From Ignavibacteria bacterium UBA6688 (GTDB taxonomy: Bacteria > Bacteroidota > Ignavibacteria > UBA10030), in assembly GCA_002454845.1 (NCBI GenBank), contig DKJQ01000294.1:1-9276 (forward strand): a DNA stretch of 9,276 bases, written 5' to 3'. Positions within the stretch are counted from its first letter, which is position 1. The number at the start of each line of letters is the position of its first letter. Positions 1-7,208 of the stretch are shown piece after piece. Position numbers and translations under genes: made by a program. The notes beneath the pieces are model-generated. The model was not told the DNA's origin and did not search any database. It saw nothing but the letters and a program-made list of their open reading frames with translations.

Positions 1-35
1 CGGTCAGCGGTCAGCGGTCAGCTGTCAGCTGTCAG
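1..35. repeat. heptanucleotide tandem repeat array (window-edge partial)
   Basis: Five consecutive 7-bp units are visible: CGGTCAG three times (1-21), then CTGTCAG twice (22-35). The next seven bases no longer fit the unit well. The array ends 3 bp from the stop codon of nadE (39-41), so it lies in the 3' untranslated region of that gene, and it continues past the left edge, so its full length is unknown. In the transcript sense the units read CTGACAG and CTGACCG. Heptanucleotide short tandem repeats are known from intergenic regions of several bacteria, for example the STRR sequences of cyanobacteria. No function can be assigned here. Confidence 0.9.
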
Positions 36-38
36 CCT

Positions 39-881
39 CTAGATTCCCCAATCGCGTATGTACCGGAAGTCGACGTTGATGGTGCGAGAGGAAAGTTTTG
101 CAATCACGGGAGGAAGTCGCTTGAACTGGCTCTTGCGCACCAGCTCCTTCACCCTCGCGATAAATGCACGTTCGAAGCCAAGATCCTTCAACTCCTCCTC
201 CGAGCGGCGTTCATCGATCAGATGATAGAGCAACGCATCCAGACGAGCGTACGGAAAGCCGATCTCCTGTTCATCGGTCTGTCCCTCCCATAAATCCGCA
301 CTCGGCTTCTTGCCGACAATCGCGTCCGGCACGCCCAGTTTCCTCGCAAGCTGCCATACCTGCGTCTTGTACAGATCGCCCAGCGGATTGAGGGCTGAGG
401 CCGTATCGCCGAAGAGGGTCCCATACCCGACCAGCAACTCGGTCTTGTTGCTCGTTCCGATCACCAGCCCTTTCTCCCGGGCCGAGATATCATACAGCAC
501 AATCATCCGCGTCCGCGCCATGACGTTGCCGCGACGAACACGATCGGTGATCTTGTACCGATCACAATACGAGTCCACCATGGGAGAAATATCAACGACC
601 TCCGACCGGATACCGAGTTGATCCACAACGGCTTGGGCGTCCTTCACACTTTGCGAGTTGCTCGATGCATGGGGCATCACCACGCCCGTAGTGTTTTTTG
701 CCCCCAGCGCCTCGGCGGCCAGAAAGGCGCTGACTGCCGAATCGACCCCGCCGGAAATTCCGATGACGCCTTTCTGAAAGCCCGCATTCCGCGTTTCATC
801 ACGAAGGAACCTGACGAGCAGATCCTTCACAAGATCGGCATTGATTGCGAGGGCTTTTTGGGGGCTGTTCTGCGTCTCCAT
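39..881 (-). CDS. nadE: NAD+ synthetase, ammonia-dependent type
   Basis: NadE catalyses the last step of NAD biosynthesis: ATP-dependent amidation of nicotinate adenine dinucleotide to NAD+, in the cytoplasm. The ATP-pyrophosphatase P-loop SGGVDSA is at residues 45-51 (numbered from the upstream GTG), followed by the family segments GTSNKTELLVGYGTLFGD (144-161) and KKPSADLW (193-200). At about 280 residues it matches the short form and has no N-terminal nitrilase-type glutaminase domain, so free ammonia is the expected nitrogen donor, possibly with a separate amidotransferase. Two starts are possible: GTG at 887 and ATG at 881, two codons inside. I prefer ATG, because an AAGG-type ribosome site (887-890) lies 5 bases before it and overlaps the GTG itself. 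The gene lies 21-27 bp downstream of lat and is probably co-transcribed with it. Function is near certain; only the first two residues are in doubt. Confidence 0.95.
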   Translation of the reverse strand: METQNSPQKALAINADLVKDLLVRFLRDETRNAGFQKGVIGISGGVDSAVSAFLAAEALGAKNTTGVVMPHASSNSQSVKDAQAVVDQLGIRSEVVDISPMVDSYCDRYKITDRVRRGNVMARTRMIVLYDISAREKGLVIGTSNKTELLVGYGTLFGDTASALNPLGDLYKTQVWQLARKLGVPDAIVGKKPSADLWEGQTDEQEIGFPYARLDALLYHLIDERRSEEELKDLGFERAFIARVKELVRKSQFKRLPPVIAKLSSRTINVDFRYIRDWGI

Positions 882-908
882 GGTCACCTTTTACCATTGG
901 GTAAACCG

Positions 909-2342
909 TTATTCCCCAAGGCTGATTTCCTTTAACGCTTCACGGATGATCTTCATGCCATCATCCACTTCTTCCCTGCTGAGGTTCAGAGGGGGACGGA
1001 ACCGGATGCTGTGGTCGCCGCACCCGATCAGGATCAACCCTTCTTCGTACGCCTTGATTCTCAGTTGATCCCTGTTCTGGGCCGTATCGAGGTCCATGGC
1101 ACACAGAAGTCCTTTTCCGCGGGCATTGGAAAGGAGTCCGGGAAACTCCTGCTTCAACCCCTCGATCTGCTGGAGGAGGTGCGTTCCGACGGCAGCCGCG
1201 TTCGCAACGAGCTGTTCCTCTTCAATAATCTCCAGGACCCTCTGGAAGCGGACCATATCGACGAGGTTGCCGCCGAAGGTGGAGTTGATGCGGCTAGGCT
1301 TGTGGAACACGTTCTCCAGCACGTCATCGATTCGTTTGCTGCTCATGAAACCGCACACCTGGGTCTTCTTTCCAAAGGCGACCATATCAGGCTGCACGTA
1401 ATACTCATGCGCCCACATCTTTCCGGTGATGCCGATGCCGGTCTGAACCTCGTCAAAGATGAGCAGGATTTCACTCTCATCGCAGATACGGCGAAGCTCG
1501 ACGAAGAATTCCTTCCGGAAGTGGTTATCGCCCCCCTCGCACTGGATCGGCTCGATGATCATGGCGGCAATGTCATCCGGATTGTTGATGATGGCCTGCT
1601 TGATCTGCTGCATCGCCATCAGTTCCTCTTTCTTCACCTGTTCGAGGTTCTCCTTGTTCAACGGGAACCGGACCGACGGGTTGTGGATACGCGGCCATTT
1701 GAACTTGGGGAAATAATTCGTCTTCGTCGGGTCCGTATTCGTCAGCGACAGCGTGTAGCCTGTCCGGCCATGGAACGCGCGGCGGAAATGTATCACCTGT
1801 CGTCCCCGTTCCTCGGTGTAGCCTCTCACGAAGTTCTTCCGCACCTTCCAGTCGAAAGCCGTCTTCAAGGCGTTCTCAATGGCTAGCCCCCCGCCGTCCA
1901 CATAAAAGACGTAAGGAAAGTATTCCGGAGCAGCGATTTGGGCGAACGTCTCCACGAACTCCGCCATCTCCACGGTGTAGGCATCGGAGTTTGAAGGCTT
2001 GTTGACAGCGACATAGCCGAGCTTCTCGAGGAACTCCGGGGAGGTCATTTTCGGGTGGTTCATCCCGACGGAGGCGGAGGCAAAGAAGGTGAAGAAATCG
2101 AGATAGCGTTTGTTGTACCGGGAATCGTACAGATACGAACCCTGGCTTCGTTTCAAGTCGACGACGAGATCGAAACCATCCACCAGCATATGCCGGGAAA
2201 GGGATGCGTGGACATCCGTCGGGGAGATGACGACGGGGTTCTTCGTGGTGGGCTTTCCGGCCGACGAGGAAAGGGAAGGCGAAAACGACTCTTTGCCGGC
2301 GGAGGTTGAACGATCGATTTTAGCGATGACTTTGTCTGGCAT
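909..2342 (-). CDS. lat: L-lysine 6-transaminase (lysine epsilon-aminotransferase)
   Basis: A class III, PLP-dependent aminotransferase that moves the epsilon-amino group of L-lysine to 2-oxoglutarate, giving glutamate and allysine, which cyclises to piperideine-6-carboxylate. Visible signatures: cofactor-phosphate region FYVDGGGLAIENALK (146-160), AFHGRTGYTLS (189-199), the FDEVQTG aspartate D297 that contacts the PLP ring nitrogen, the PLP-lysine region AFGKKTQVCG (K325/K326), and STFGGNLVDMVR (354-365). The GGGLAIENALK and GKKTQVCG stretches are typical of the Lat subfamily rather than of ornithine or GABA transaminases. The 477 residues include about 38 extra at the N-terminus, rich in Ser, Thr and Lys, before the usual start of the fold. 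ATG at 2342 is supported by a TGAGGTG ribosome site four bases upstream, and no ATG, GTG or TTG lies between it and the conserved core. The neighbouring dehydrogenase would use its product, which argues for lysine catabolism rather than beta-lactam synthesis. Confidence 0.92.
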   Translation of the reverse strand: MPDKVIAKIDRSTSAGKESFSPSLSSSAGKPTTKNPVVISPTDVHASLSRHMLVDGFDLVVDLKRSQGSYLYDSRYNKRYLDFFTFFASASVGMNHPKMTSPEFLEKLGYVAVNKPSNSDAYTVEMAEFVETFAQIAAPEYFPYVFYVDGGGLAIENALKTAFDWKVRKNFVRGYTEERGRQVIHFRRAFHGRTGYTLSLTNTDPTKTNYFPKFKWPRIHNPSVRFPLNKENLEQVKKEELMAMQQIKQAIINNPDDIAAMIIEPIQCEGGDNHFRKEFFVELRRICDESEILLIFDEVQTGIGITGKMWAHEYYVQPDMVAFGKKTQVCGFMSSKRIDDVLENVFHKPSRINSTFGGNLVDMVRFQRVLEIIEEEQLVANAAAVGTHLLQQIEGLKQEFPGLLSNARGKGLLCAMDLDTAQNRDQLRIKAYEEGLILIGCGDHSIRFRPPLNLSREEVDDGMKIIREALKEISLGE

Positions 2343-2466
2343 GACACACCTCAGGTTTTTTCAAGTTTACGGAATGGGGTCTCAACACACAGCGGACTGA
2401 TCCCACGCCATTTAGAAAAACTCCTGGTGCTCGTAGAGAGAAACGATATAGGGGCGACCCTCGTAC
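2343..2466 (-). other. 124-bp gap between aldh and lat
   Basis: On the minus strand this gap holds the second half of a short open frame that overlaps the aldh end (annotated separately). After it comes an A/T-rich stretch with TTGAGA and TAAACTTG about 13 bp apart, resembling a degraded promoter with sub-optimal spacing, and finally the lat ribosome site. A weak hairpin (AGGG-TCGC-CCCT, four base pairs) lies just after the aldh stop but has no following T-tract, so I do not call a terminator. Whether lat and nadE are transcribed from upstream or from a local promoter cannot be decided from the sequence. Confidence 0.4.
2347..2353 (-). promoter_or_regulatory. ribosome binding site of lat
   Basis: TGAGGTG on the minus strand ends four bases before the ATG at 2342. 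It is one of the clearest Shine-Dalgarno matches in the window. It fixes the lat start and therefore supports the reality of the unusual N-terminal extension. Confidence 0.7.
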
Positions 2467-2522
2467 TTAATTGTCAGCATTGTCAATCTGGGCTCGTTGA
2501 AGTTGTCCACTGTAATCGACAT
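2412..2522 (-). CDS. possible 36-codon small ORF overlapping the aldh 3' end
   Basis: An ATG at 2520-2522, inside aldh in the +1 frame, opens a 36-codon frame that runs 55 bases past the aldh stop codon (2467) and ends at TAA (2412-2414). The predicted peptide begins MSITVDNFNEP and ends YEGRPYIVSLYEHQEFF. The half outside aldh has protein-like composition and no A in any third codon position. A GGAAG sequence lies 7 bases before the ATG. A further in-frame ATG ten codons upstream (2550-2552) would give 46 residues. I recognise no family. The overlapping half is partly forced by aldh coding and the remainder is short enough to be open by chance, so this is a candidate only. Confidence 0.2.
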   Translation of the reverse strand: MSITVDNFNEPRLTMLTIKYEGRPYIVSLYEHQEFF

Positions 2523-3960
2523 ACACCGTCTTCCATTCGCTGTAAAAATCATAGACGGTCCAACCGCCTTCGCGATGGCCATTGCCGGTCTCCTTCACGC
2601 CGCCGAAGGGCATGTGTGCTTCTGCTCCGATCGTCGGAGCGTTCACATAGGTAATCCCGGCCCTGATGTCGCGGATGGCGGTATAAGCGTTGTTAATATC
2701 CTGCGTGTAAATGGAAGAAGAGAGGCCATACACCGTATCGTTGGCAACGGCGATCGCTTCCGACAGCGATTTCACTTTGATGACGGAGAGGACAGGACCG
2801 AAAATCTCCTCCCGGGCGACGCGCATGGAAGCCGTGACGCCTGCCAGAACGGTTGGTTCGTGGAACCAGCCCTTCGCAAGACCGTCACCGGTTGCCTTGT
2901 GGCCTCCAGCCGCGATCGTTGCCCCCTCCTGCACCCCGATCTTGACATATTCCTCGACAGTGGCCCGTTGGCGTTCGTTCACACAGGGGCCGACATCCAC
3001 TTTCTCCTGTAATCCATCTCCCAGGCGTAGAGTCCTGGCCTTCGCCACAACCATAGAGAGGAACTTGTCATACACTTTCTCATGCACGATCAACCGGCTG
3101 GTCGCAGTGCATCGCTGGCCGGTCGTGCCGAACGCGCCCCAAAGAACTCCCTCAAGAGCAAGATCGAGATTCGCATCGTCCATCACAATCTGGGCATTCT
3201 TGCCGCCGAGTTCCAGCGACACGCGTTTAAGCGTGCGGGCGGCGATCTCTGAGATCTTTTTCCCGACCGCCGTTGAGCCGGTAAAACTTATGAGGTCAAC
3301 ATCCGGATGTTCGACCAACGCCATCCCCACTTCACCACCACCGCCATGGACCAGGTTCACCACTCCCGGAGGGATTCCCGCCTCCGCAAAAACCTCCACC
3401 AGCATCGCCGCGGTAGCAGGCGTATCCGACGCGGGTTTGAACACCATGGTATTCCCGCACACAAGGGCGGGGAACATCTTCCACGTGGGAATGGCCATCG
3501 GGAAGTTCCAGGGGGTGATGATGGCGGCAACACCGATCGGGACTCGTATCGCCATGTTGAACTTGTTGGGAAGCTCGGACGGAACGGTATGTCCGAATAA
3601 ACGCCGCCCTTCCGACGCGGCGTAGTAGGCCGTATCGATTCCTTCCTGCACATCGCCGCGTGTCTCCAACAAAACCTTCCCCATTTCCCGTGTCATCAGG
3701 CGGGCAATCTCCTCTTTCCGCGCTGTAAGAATATCCCCAACTTTTTTCAGGATATCGCCTCGCTTCGGTGCGGGGACAAGCCGCCACGACTCGAAGGCCG
3801 TTCGGGCCGCCTTCACCGCCTGTTGAACCTCTTCCTTGCCTGAGAGAGGGAAAATCCCGACTACTTCATCCCAGTTCGCGGGATTGCGATTCTCGAACGT
3901 CCTGCCCGATACAGCGTCGACCCACTTGCCGTCAATATAGTTTTGAAATTTCTTTGCCAT
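2467..3960 (-). CDS. aldehyde dehydrogenase, probable piperideine-6-carboxylate / 2-aminoadipate semialdehyde dehydrogenase
   Basis: A full-length member (497 residues) of the NAD(P)+-dependent aldehyde dehydrogenase superfamily. Catalytic features are complete: PWNFP with oxyanion-hole N152, the Rossmann cofactor motif GSTAVG (228-233), general base E250 in LELGGK, nucleophile C284 in GQRCT, and EEIFGPV (384-390). Near the C-terminus APTIGAEAHMPFGG (441-454) places it in a branch that includes several poorly characterised bacterial and archaeal aldehyde dehydrogenases. Substrate is inferred from context: lat follows 124 bp downstream and makes allysine / piperideine-6-carboxylate, and oxidation of this would give L-2-aminoadipate. 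Another semialdehyde substrate, such as 2-oxoglutarate semialdehyde, cannot be excluded. The start (ATG at 3960) gives the usual N-terminus but has no convincing Shine-Dalgarno sequence. It lies 14 bp after the purB stop, suggesting translation of a shared transcript. Confidence 0.88.
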   Translation of the reverse strand: MAKKFQNYIDGKWVDAVSGRTFENRNPANWDEVVGIFPLSGKEEVQQAVKAARTAFESWRLVPAPKRGDILKKVGDILTARKEEIARLMTREMGKVLLETRGDVQEGIDTAYYAASEGRRLFGHTVPSELPNKFNMAIRVPIGVAAIITPWNFPMAIPTWKMFPALVCGNTMVFKPASDTPATAAMLVEVFAEAGIPPGVVNLVHGGGGEVGMALVEHPDVDLISFTGSTAVGKKISEIAARTLKRVSLELGGKNAQIVMDDANLDLALEGVLWGAFGTTGQRCTATSRLIVHEKVYDKFLSMVVAKARTLRLGDGLQEKVDVGPCVNERQRATVEEYVKIGVQEGATIAAGGHKATGDGLAKGWFHEPTVLAGVTASMRVAREEIFGPVLSVIKVKSLSEAIAVANDTVYGLSSSIYTQDINNAYTAIRDIRAGITYVNAPTIGAEAHMPFGGVKETGNGHREGGWTVYDFYSEWKTVYVDYSGQLQRAQIDNADN

Positions 3961-3974
3961 GCCGATTCAAGCTT

Positions 3975-5270
3975 TCAGTTTAAGCCCACTTGTTCAAAGA
4001 TATAATCCACGCGTTTCAAGCTTCGCTGCGGATCGAAGAGCTCCTCAAGTTCATGCGACGGGATCAGGTTGGTGACTTCCTCACTTTGTGCGAGCAATTC
4101 CTTGAAATTCCGTTTCGTTTCCCAAACCTTCATCGCGTTTTCCTGAACGACCCTGTACGCCTCTTCGCGCTTCATACCCTTCCTCGTCAGCGCCAGGAGG
4201 ACTTCCTGGGAAAAGATCAATCCGTTCGTCCGGTTCAGGTTAGCGGCCATCGCATCCGGATACACCAACAGCTGATCGACGATGGTCGTGAACTGTGTCA
4301 GCATGTAATCCAGCAGGATGCAACTGTCCGGGATGATCACCCGCTCGACGGAGGAGTGCGTGATATCCCGTTCGTGCCATAGCGCTACATTTTCCATCGC
4401 GGCGAGGGCGTTCCCCCGCAGGACCCGGGAAAGACCTGCGATGCGTTCGCAGGTAATGGGATTCCGCTTATGGGGCATGGCCGAAGAGCCTTTCTGCCCT
4501 TTTGAGAAATACTCCTCCACTTCCAACACTTCGGTTTTCTGCAGATGGCGAATCTCCGTTGCGAACTTTTCCAGCGAGCATCCGCACACAGCGAGGGTAT
4601 TCATAAACTCGGCGTGCCGGTCGCGCTGGAGCACCTGCGTTGAAATCGGAGCCGGCTTGAGTCCCAGCTTCCCGCAGACGAAGCGCTCCACGAAGGGATC
4701 GAGGTGCTGATAGGTCCCAACCGCCCCCGAAATCTGGCCCACGGAAACGGTTGTGATGGCGTTTTTGAGACGTTCAATATTACGCGCGGTTTCCGCGTAC
4801 CAGAGGGCGAATTTCAACCCGAGCGTGATCGGCTCCGCGTGGATACCGTGCGTTCGACCCATCATCACAGTTCGTTTGAATTCCCTGGCCCGCCGGCCCA
4901 GAACATCCTGCAAGGCGTTGAGGTCGGCCAGGAGCAACTCCCCTGCCTGTTTCATCTGCACAGCAAGGGATGTGTCGAGCACATCGGACGACGTCATACC
5001 GTCGTGGATGAAGCGTGATTCGGGTCCGACATGCTCCCCCACATTCGTGAGAAAGGCGATCACATCGTGCTTCACCTCGTTCTCGATCTCCAGAACCCGC
5101 TTCACCTCGAACTTCGCCTTCGCGCGAATAGCCTGTGCGGCTTCCTTCGGGATGACACCGAGCTCCGCCTGTGCTTCGCAGGCCAGGAGTTCGATTTCGA
5201 GCCAGACCCGGAACCTGTTTTCATCCTCCCAGATGTGTCCCATGGCAGGGCGCGTATATCGTGCGATCAA
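3975..5270 (-). CDS. purB: adenylosuccinate lyase
   Basis: PurB acts twice in purine synthesis, releasing fumarate from SAICAR and from adenylosuccinate, as a cytoplasmic homotetramer of the fumarase/aspartase superfamily. Seen here: KHDVIAF with H68 (67-73), GMTSSD (91-96), GRTHGIHAEP with catalytic His141 (138-147), and the lyase signature GSSAMPHKRNP (261-271) with the mobile-loop catalytic serine. The 431-residue length is normal for the bacterial form. The start is TTG at 5270. It gives MIARYTRPAMGHIW, matching the usual PurB N-terminus, and GGAAAG lies nine bases upstream (5280-5285); the next ATG (codon 10) would remove the conserved segment. It follows htrA by 18 bp and precedes aldh by 14 bp, so it is probably in their operon. 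Confidence 0.96.
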   Translation of the reverse strand: MIARYTRPAMGHIWEDENRFRVWLEIELLACEAQAELGVIPKEAAQAIRAKAKFEVKRVLEIENEVKHDVIAFLTNVGEHVGPESRFIHDGMTSSDVLDTSLAVQMKQAGELLLADLNALQDVLGRRAREFKRTVMMGRTHGIHAEPITLGLKFALWYAETARNIERLKNAITTVSVGQISGAVGTYQHLDPFVERFVCGKLGLKPAPISTQVLQRDRHAEFMNTLAVCGCSLEKFATEIRHLQKTEVLEVEEYFSKGQKGSSAMPHKRNPITCERIAGLSRVLRGNALAAMENVALWHERDITHSSVERVIIPDSCILLDYMLTQFTTIVDQLLVYPDAMAANLNRTNGLIFSQEVLLALTRKGMKREEAYRVVQENAMKVWETKRNFKELLAQSEEVTNLIPSHELEELFDPQRSLKRVDYIFEQVGLN

Positions 5271-5288
5271 AGCGTGGTTCTTTCCGGA

Positions 5289-6509
5289 TTACAGTGTCTT
5301 CTGTTCGACCCTCAGTTGCACCTGCACTTCCTTCTTCTCGCGATAAACCTTCAGCCGCAGGACATCTCCGGGGCGGGCGTCGTTGAGAACGGCAAACAAC
5401 TCTTCTTCCGAGTTGATCTTCTCGCCGCTGATTTCCAGGATAATATCGCCCACCTTGATGCCGGCCTTCTCCGCCGGCCCGTTCCGAAAAACGTCGCTCA
5501 CGATGACGCCCTGCACCTGGGTCATGCCGAAATACCGGGCGACGCGGGCATCGACCTGTTGCGCTTCGAAGCCGGTCCAGATATCCCGTTCCACCTTCCC
5601 GCGCTTTCGCAGTTCCGCCACAATCCTTTTCACTTTGTTGACGGGAATCGCAAAGCCGTAACCGACGAACGTCTGGCTCACCCCGCCGGTGAAGATCAGA
5701 GTATTGATCCCCACGACTTCTCCCAGGCTGTTCACGAGGGGCCCGCCGCTGTTGCCACCATTGATGGCCGCATCGGTTTCGATCATATCACGGTAGACCC
5801 GGTTGTTCTGGCGGCCGAGATTCATTCCGGTGGAGCTGATCACGCCTACTGTCACCGTCGGCTTGTCGTTGATCTCAAACAGTCCGAACGGGTTCCCGAG
5901 GGCAATCGCCCATTCCCCGATCACGACATCATCGGAATTCCCGAAGGTGACGTACGGGAGATCGTTCCCCTCCACCTTCAACAACGCCAGATCGGAGAGG
6001 GGATCAGTTCCGATGAGCTCTGCCTTCAATCGCTTCCCTCCCACCAGTGTCACAGTGATCTCGGTGGCGTTTCCGGCGACGTGATCATTGGTGATGATAT
6101 AACCGTCGGGTGATATGATCACGCCGGAGCCGAGCCCTTTTACTTCGTATTTCCGGTTACCAAAATACTGTCGGAAGAACGGATCCTGCTCGAAAAACCG
6201 GCGGAAGAGCGGGTCGTTCGATATCAAGCCCTGCTGTTCCCGGACCTCCGTCACGTTGATCCCCACAACCGCGGGGCTGACCCGGGCAACGGCACGGGTG
6301 ATGGCGTTGTGACGCGAATTCGAAATCTGGTCGGTCCCCAGAGCAGACCGGTCCTGGACCTGGACCGAAACAGGGAATGAGTCTTCAAAACCATCGGAGC
6401 GTGCTGTTTCGGCCGTCGCTTCCTGGGAGGGTTTTATGATGTAGCCGATTCCAACTCCGGCCAACAACGGGATCGATAAAACAAGGACTACTTTCAGACC
6501 GTTCTTCAT
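5289..6509 (-). CDS. HtrA/Deg family serine protease, DegS-like layout
   Basis: An envelope quality-control or signalling protease. Residues 5-25 form one hydrophobic segment after a short basic N-terminus: either an uncleaved membrane anchor or a signal peptide, with the rest outside the cytoplasm. The trypsin-like domain (about 70-300) carries the full triad: H143 in TNDHVA, D173 in LSDLALLKV and S254 in GGNSGGPL. The LA-loop region (about 92-122) is long and rich in Phe and Arg. A single PDZ domain follows (about 305-400, with GVIVSDVFRNGPAEKAGIKVGD at its centre, broken here as GVIVSDV and GPAEKAGIK), and the protein ends right after it at 406 residues. Anchor plus one PDZ resembles DegS; DegP and DegQ have two PDZ domains. 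Whether it cleaves an anti-sigma factor or acts as a general protease is not shown. The start ATG is 3 bp after the plsY2 stop, with AGGATAAGAG inside plsY2 as the likely ribosome site. Confidence 0.93.
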   Translation of the reverse strand: MKNGLKVVLVLSIPLLAGVGIGYIIKPSQEATAETARSDGFEDSFPVSVQVQDRSALGTDQISNSRHNAITRAVARVSPAVVGINVTEVREQQGLISNDPLFRRFFEQDPFFRQYFGNRKYEVKGLGSGVIISPDGYIITNDHVAGNATEITVTLVGGKRLKAELIGTDPLSDLALLKVEGNDLPYVTFGNSDDVVIGEWAIALGNPFGLFEINDKPTVTVGVISSTGMNLGRQNNRVYRDMIETDAAINGGNSGGPLVNSLGEVVGINTLIFTGGVSQTFVGYGFAIPVNKVKRIVAELRKRGKVERDIWTGFEAQQVDARVARYFGMTQVQGVIVSDVFRNGPAEKAGIKVGDIILEISGEKINSEEELFAVLNDARPGDVLRLKVYREKKEVQVQLRVEQKTL

Positions 6510-6512
6510 CGC

Positions 6513-7169
6513 TTAACTCTTATCCTGAAGTGAATGATCTTCGCTCCCGCTTATCTCCGGGCCTCCCCTCCAAATCTCCCGCAGGATATCATCATGACGG
6601 GGGAGCAACAGGAAGCTCAGGAGGACTGTCACGAGCATAAACCGGGCTTCTTCGGTGTGGGACGGAAGAACGATCGCCACCCACTCCCACGGCAAGATGG
6701 CAAGAATGAGAGGCGTGACAAAAATCGCGATAAGATTCGCTGTCAGGATGTCGCGTCCGGTTCCCCTTGCAACTGCCCAAATGGTGCACCACACAATGGT
6801 GTAGCTCAACCCGAAGACGAAAAGCCCCCCTGCCGCCGTCGCCAACCCCCTGCCCCCTTTGAACTTGAGCCAGACAGGATAATTGTGTCCTGCAATTGCC
6901 CCAAAGAGAGAGAAAGTCTGAACACTCAGCGTGGGTTCGGCGAAATAACCTGCCAGCAGCACTGCGGCCAATCCCTTCATCCCGTCCAAAACTCCGACCA
7001 GCACCCCGAGAGTTTTGGAACGGGTCACTACAAAAGCGTTAAAGCTTCCGACATTTCCACTCCCCGCCTGCCGGATATCGATATTGCTCGTTCGCTTGAC
7101 GAGAAGAAAGGCGACGGGAAAAGATCCGACGAGATATCCACCGAGGAAAACGGCTATAAATGTGAGCAC
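6513..7169 (-). CDS. plsY: glycerol-3-phosphate acyltransferase PlsY, second (divergent) copy
   Basis: An integral membrane acyltransferase that transfers an acyl group from acyl-phosphate to sn-glycerol 3-phosphate, forming lysophosphatidate. The PlsY motifs are present: GSFP (15-18), DIRQAGSGNVGSFN (31-44) and GHNYPVWLKFKGGRGLAT (94-111), set among several hydrophobic segments. Compared with the usual GSGNxGATN, Phe43 replaces the threonine, and Arg107 stands where KGGK has its second lysine, so this is a divergent branch. The tail after residue 190 is hydrophilic. At 218 residues it has normal length. The start is GTG at 7169, chosen because its N-terminus aligns residue for residue with the other PlsY (motifs at identical positions up to 44). 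No Shine-Dalgarno sequence is visible and no ATG lies in frame upstream. It ends 3 bp before htrA. Confidence 0.88.
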   Translation of the reverse strand: MLTFIAVFLGGYLVGSFPVAFLLVKRTSNIDIRQAGSGNVGSFNAFVVTRSKTLGVLVGVLDGMKGLAAVLLAGYFAEPTLSVQTFSLFGAIAGHNYPVWLKFKGGRGLATAAGGLFVFGLSYTIVWCTIWAVARGTGRDILTANLIAIFVTPLILAILPWEWVAIVLPSHTEEARFMLVTVLLSFLLLPRHDDILREIWRGGPEISGSEDHSLQDKS

Positions 7170-7208
7170 GGGGGCGGCGTATAGTGCTTTTATGCAAGAA
7201 TGACAGGA

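Noticed and set aside
1..35. The left-edge repeats as a CRISPR array
   Set aside because: Units are 7 bp with no spacers, far from CRISPR repeat-spacer architecture.
1011..1886. Plus-strand open frame (291 codons) antisense to lat
   Set aside because: A shadow of the lat codon pattern; no domain, and it lies entirely inside a conserved gene.
909..2342. Idea that lat marks a cephamycin-type biosynthetic cluster
   Set aside because: No ACV synthetase, isopenicillin N synthase or other beta-lactam gene is present; neighbours are housekeeping genes and a dehydrogenase that fits lysine catabolism.
2711..3625. Plus-strand open frame (304 codons) antisense to aldh
   Set aside because: A shadow frame, Ser/Pro/Thr-rich, inside a conserved gene; no ribosome site or family match.
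5031..6113. Long plus-strand open frame (360 codons) antisense to purB and htrA
   Set aside because: It lies wholly opposite two well-supported genes with complete catalytic motifs, its translation has no recognisable domain and is rich in His, Asp and Leu, and it is a normal by-product of codon bias in GC-richer genes.
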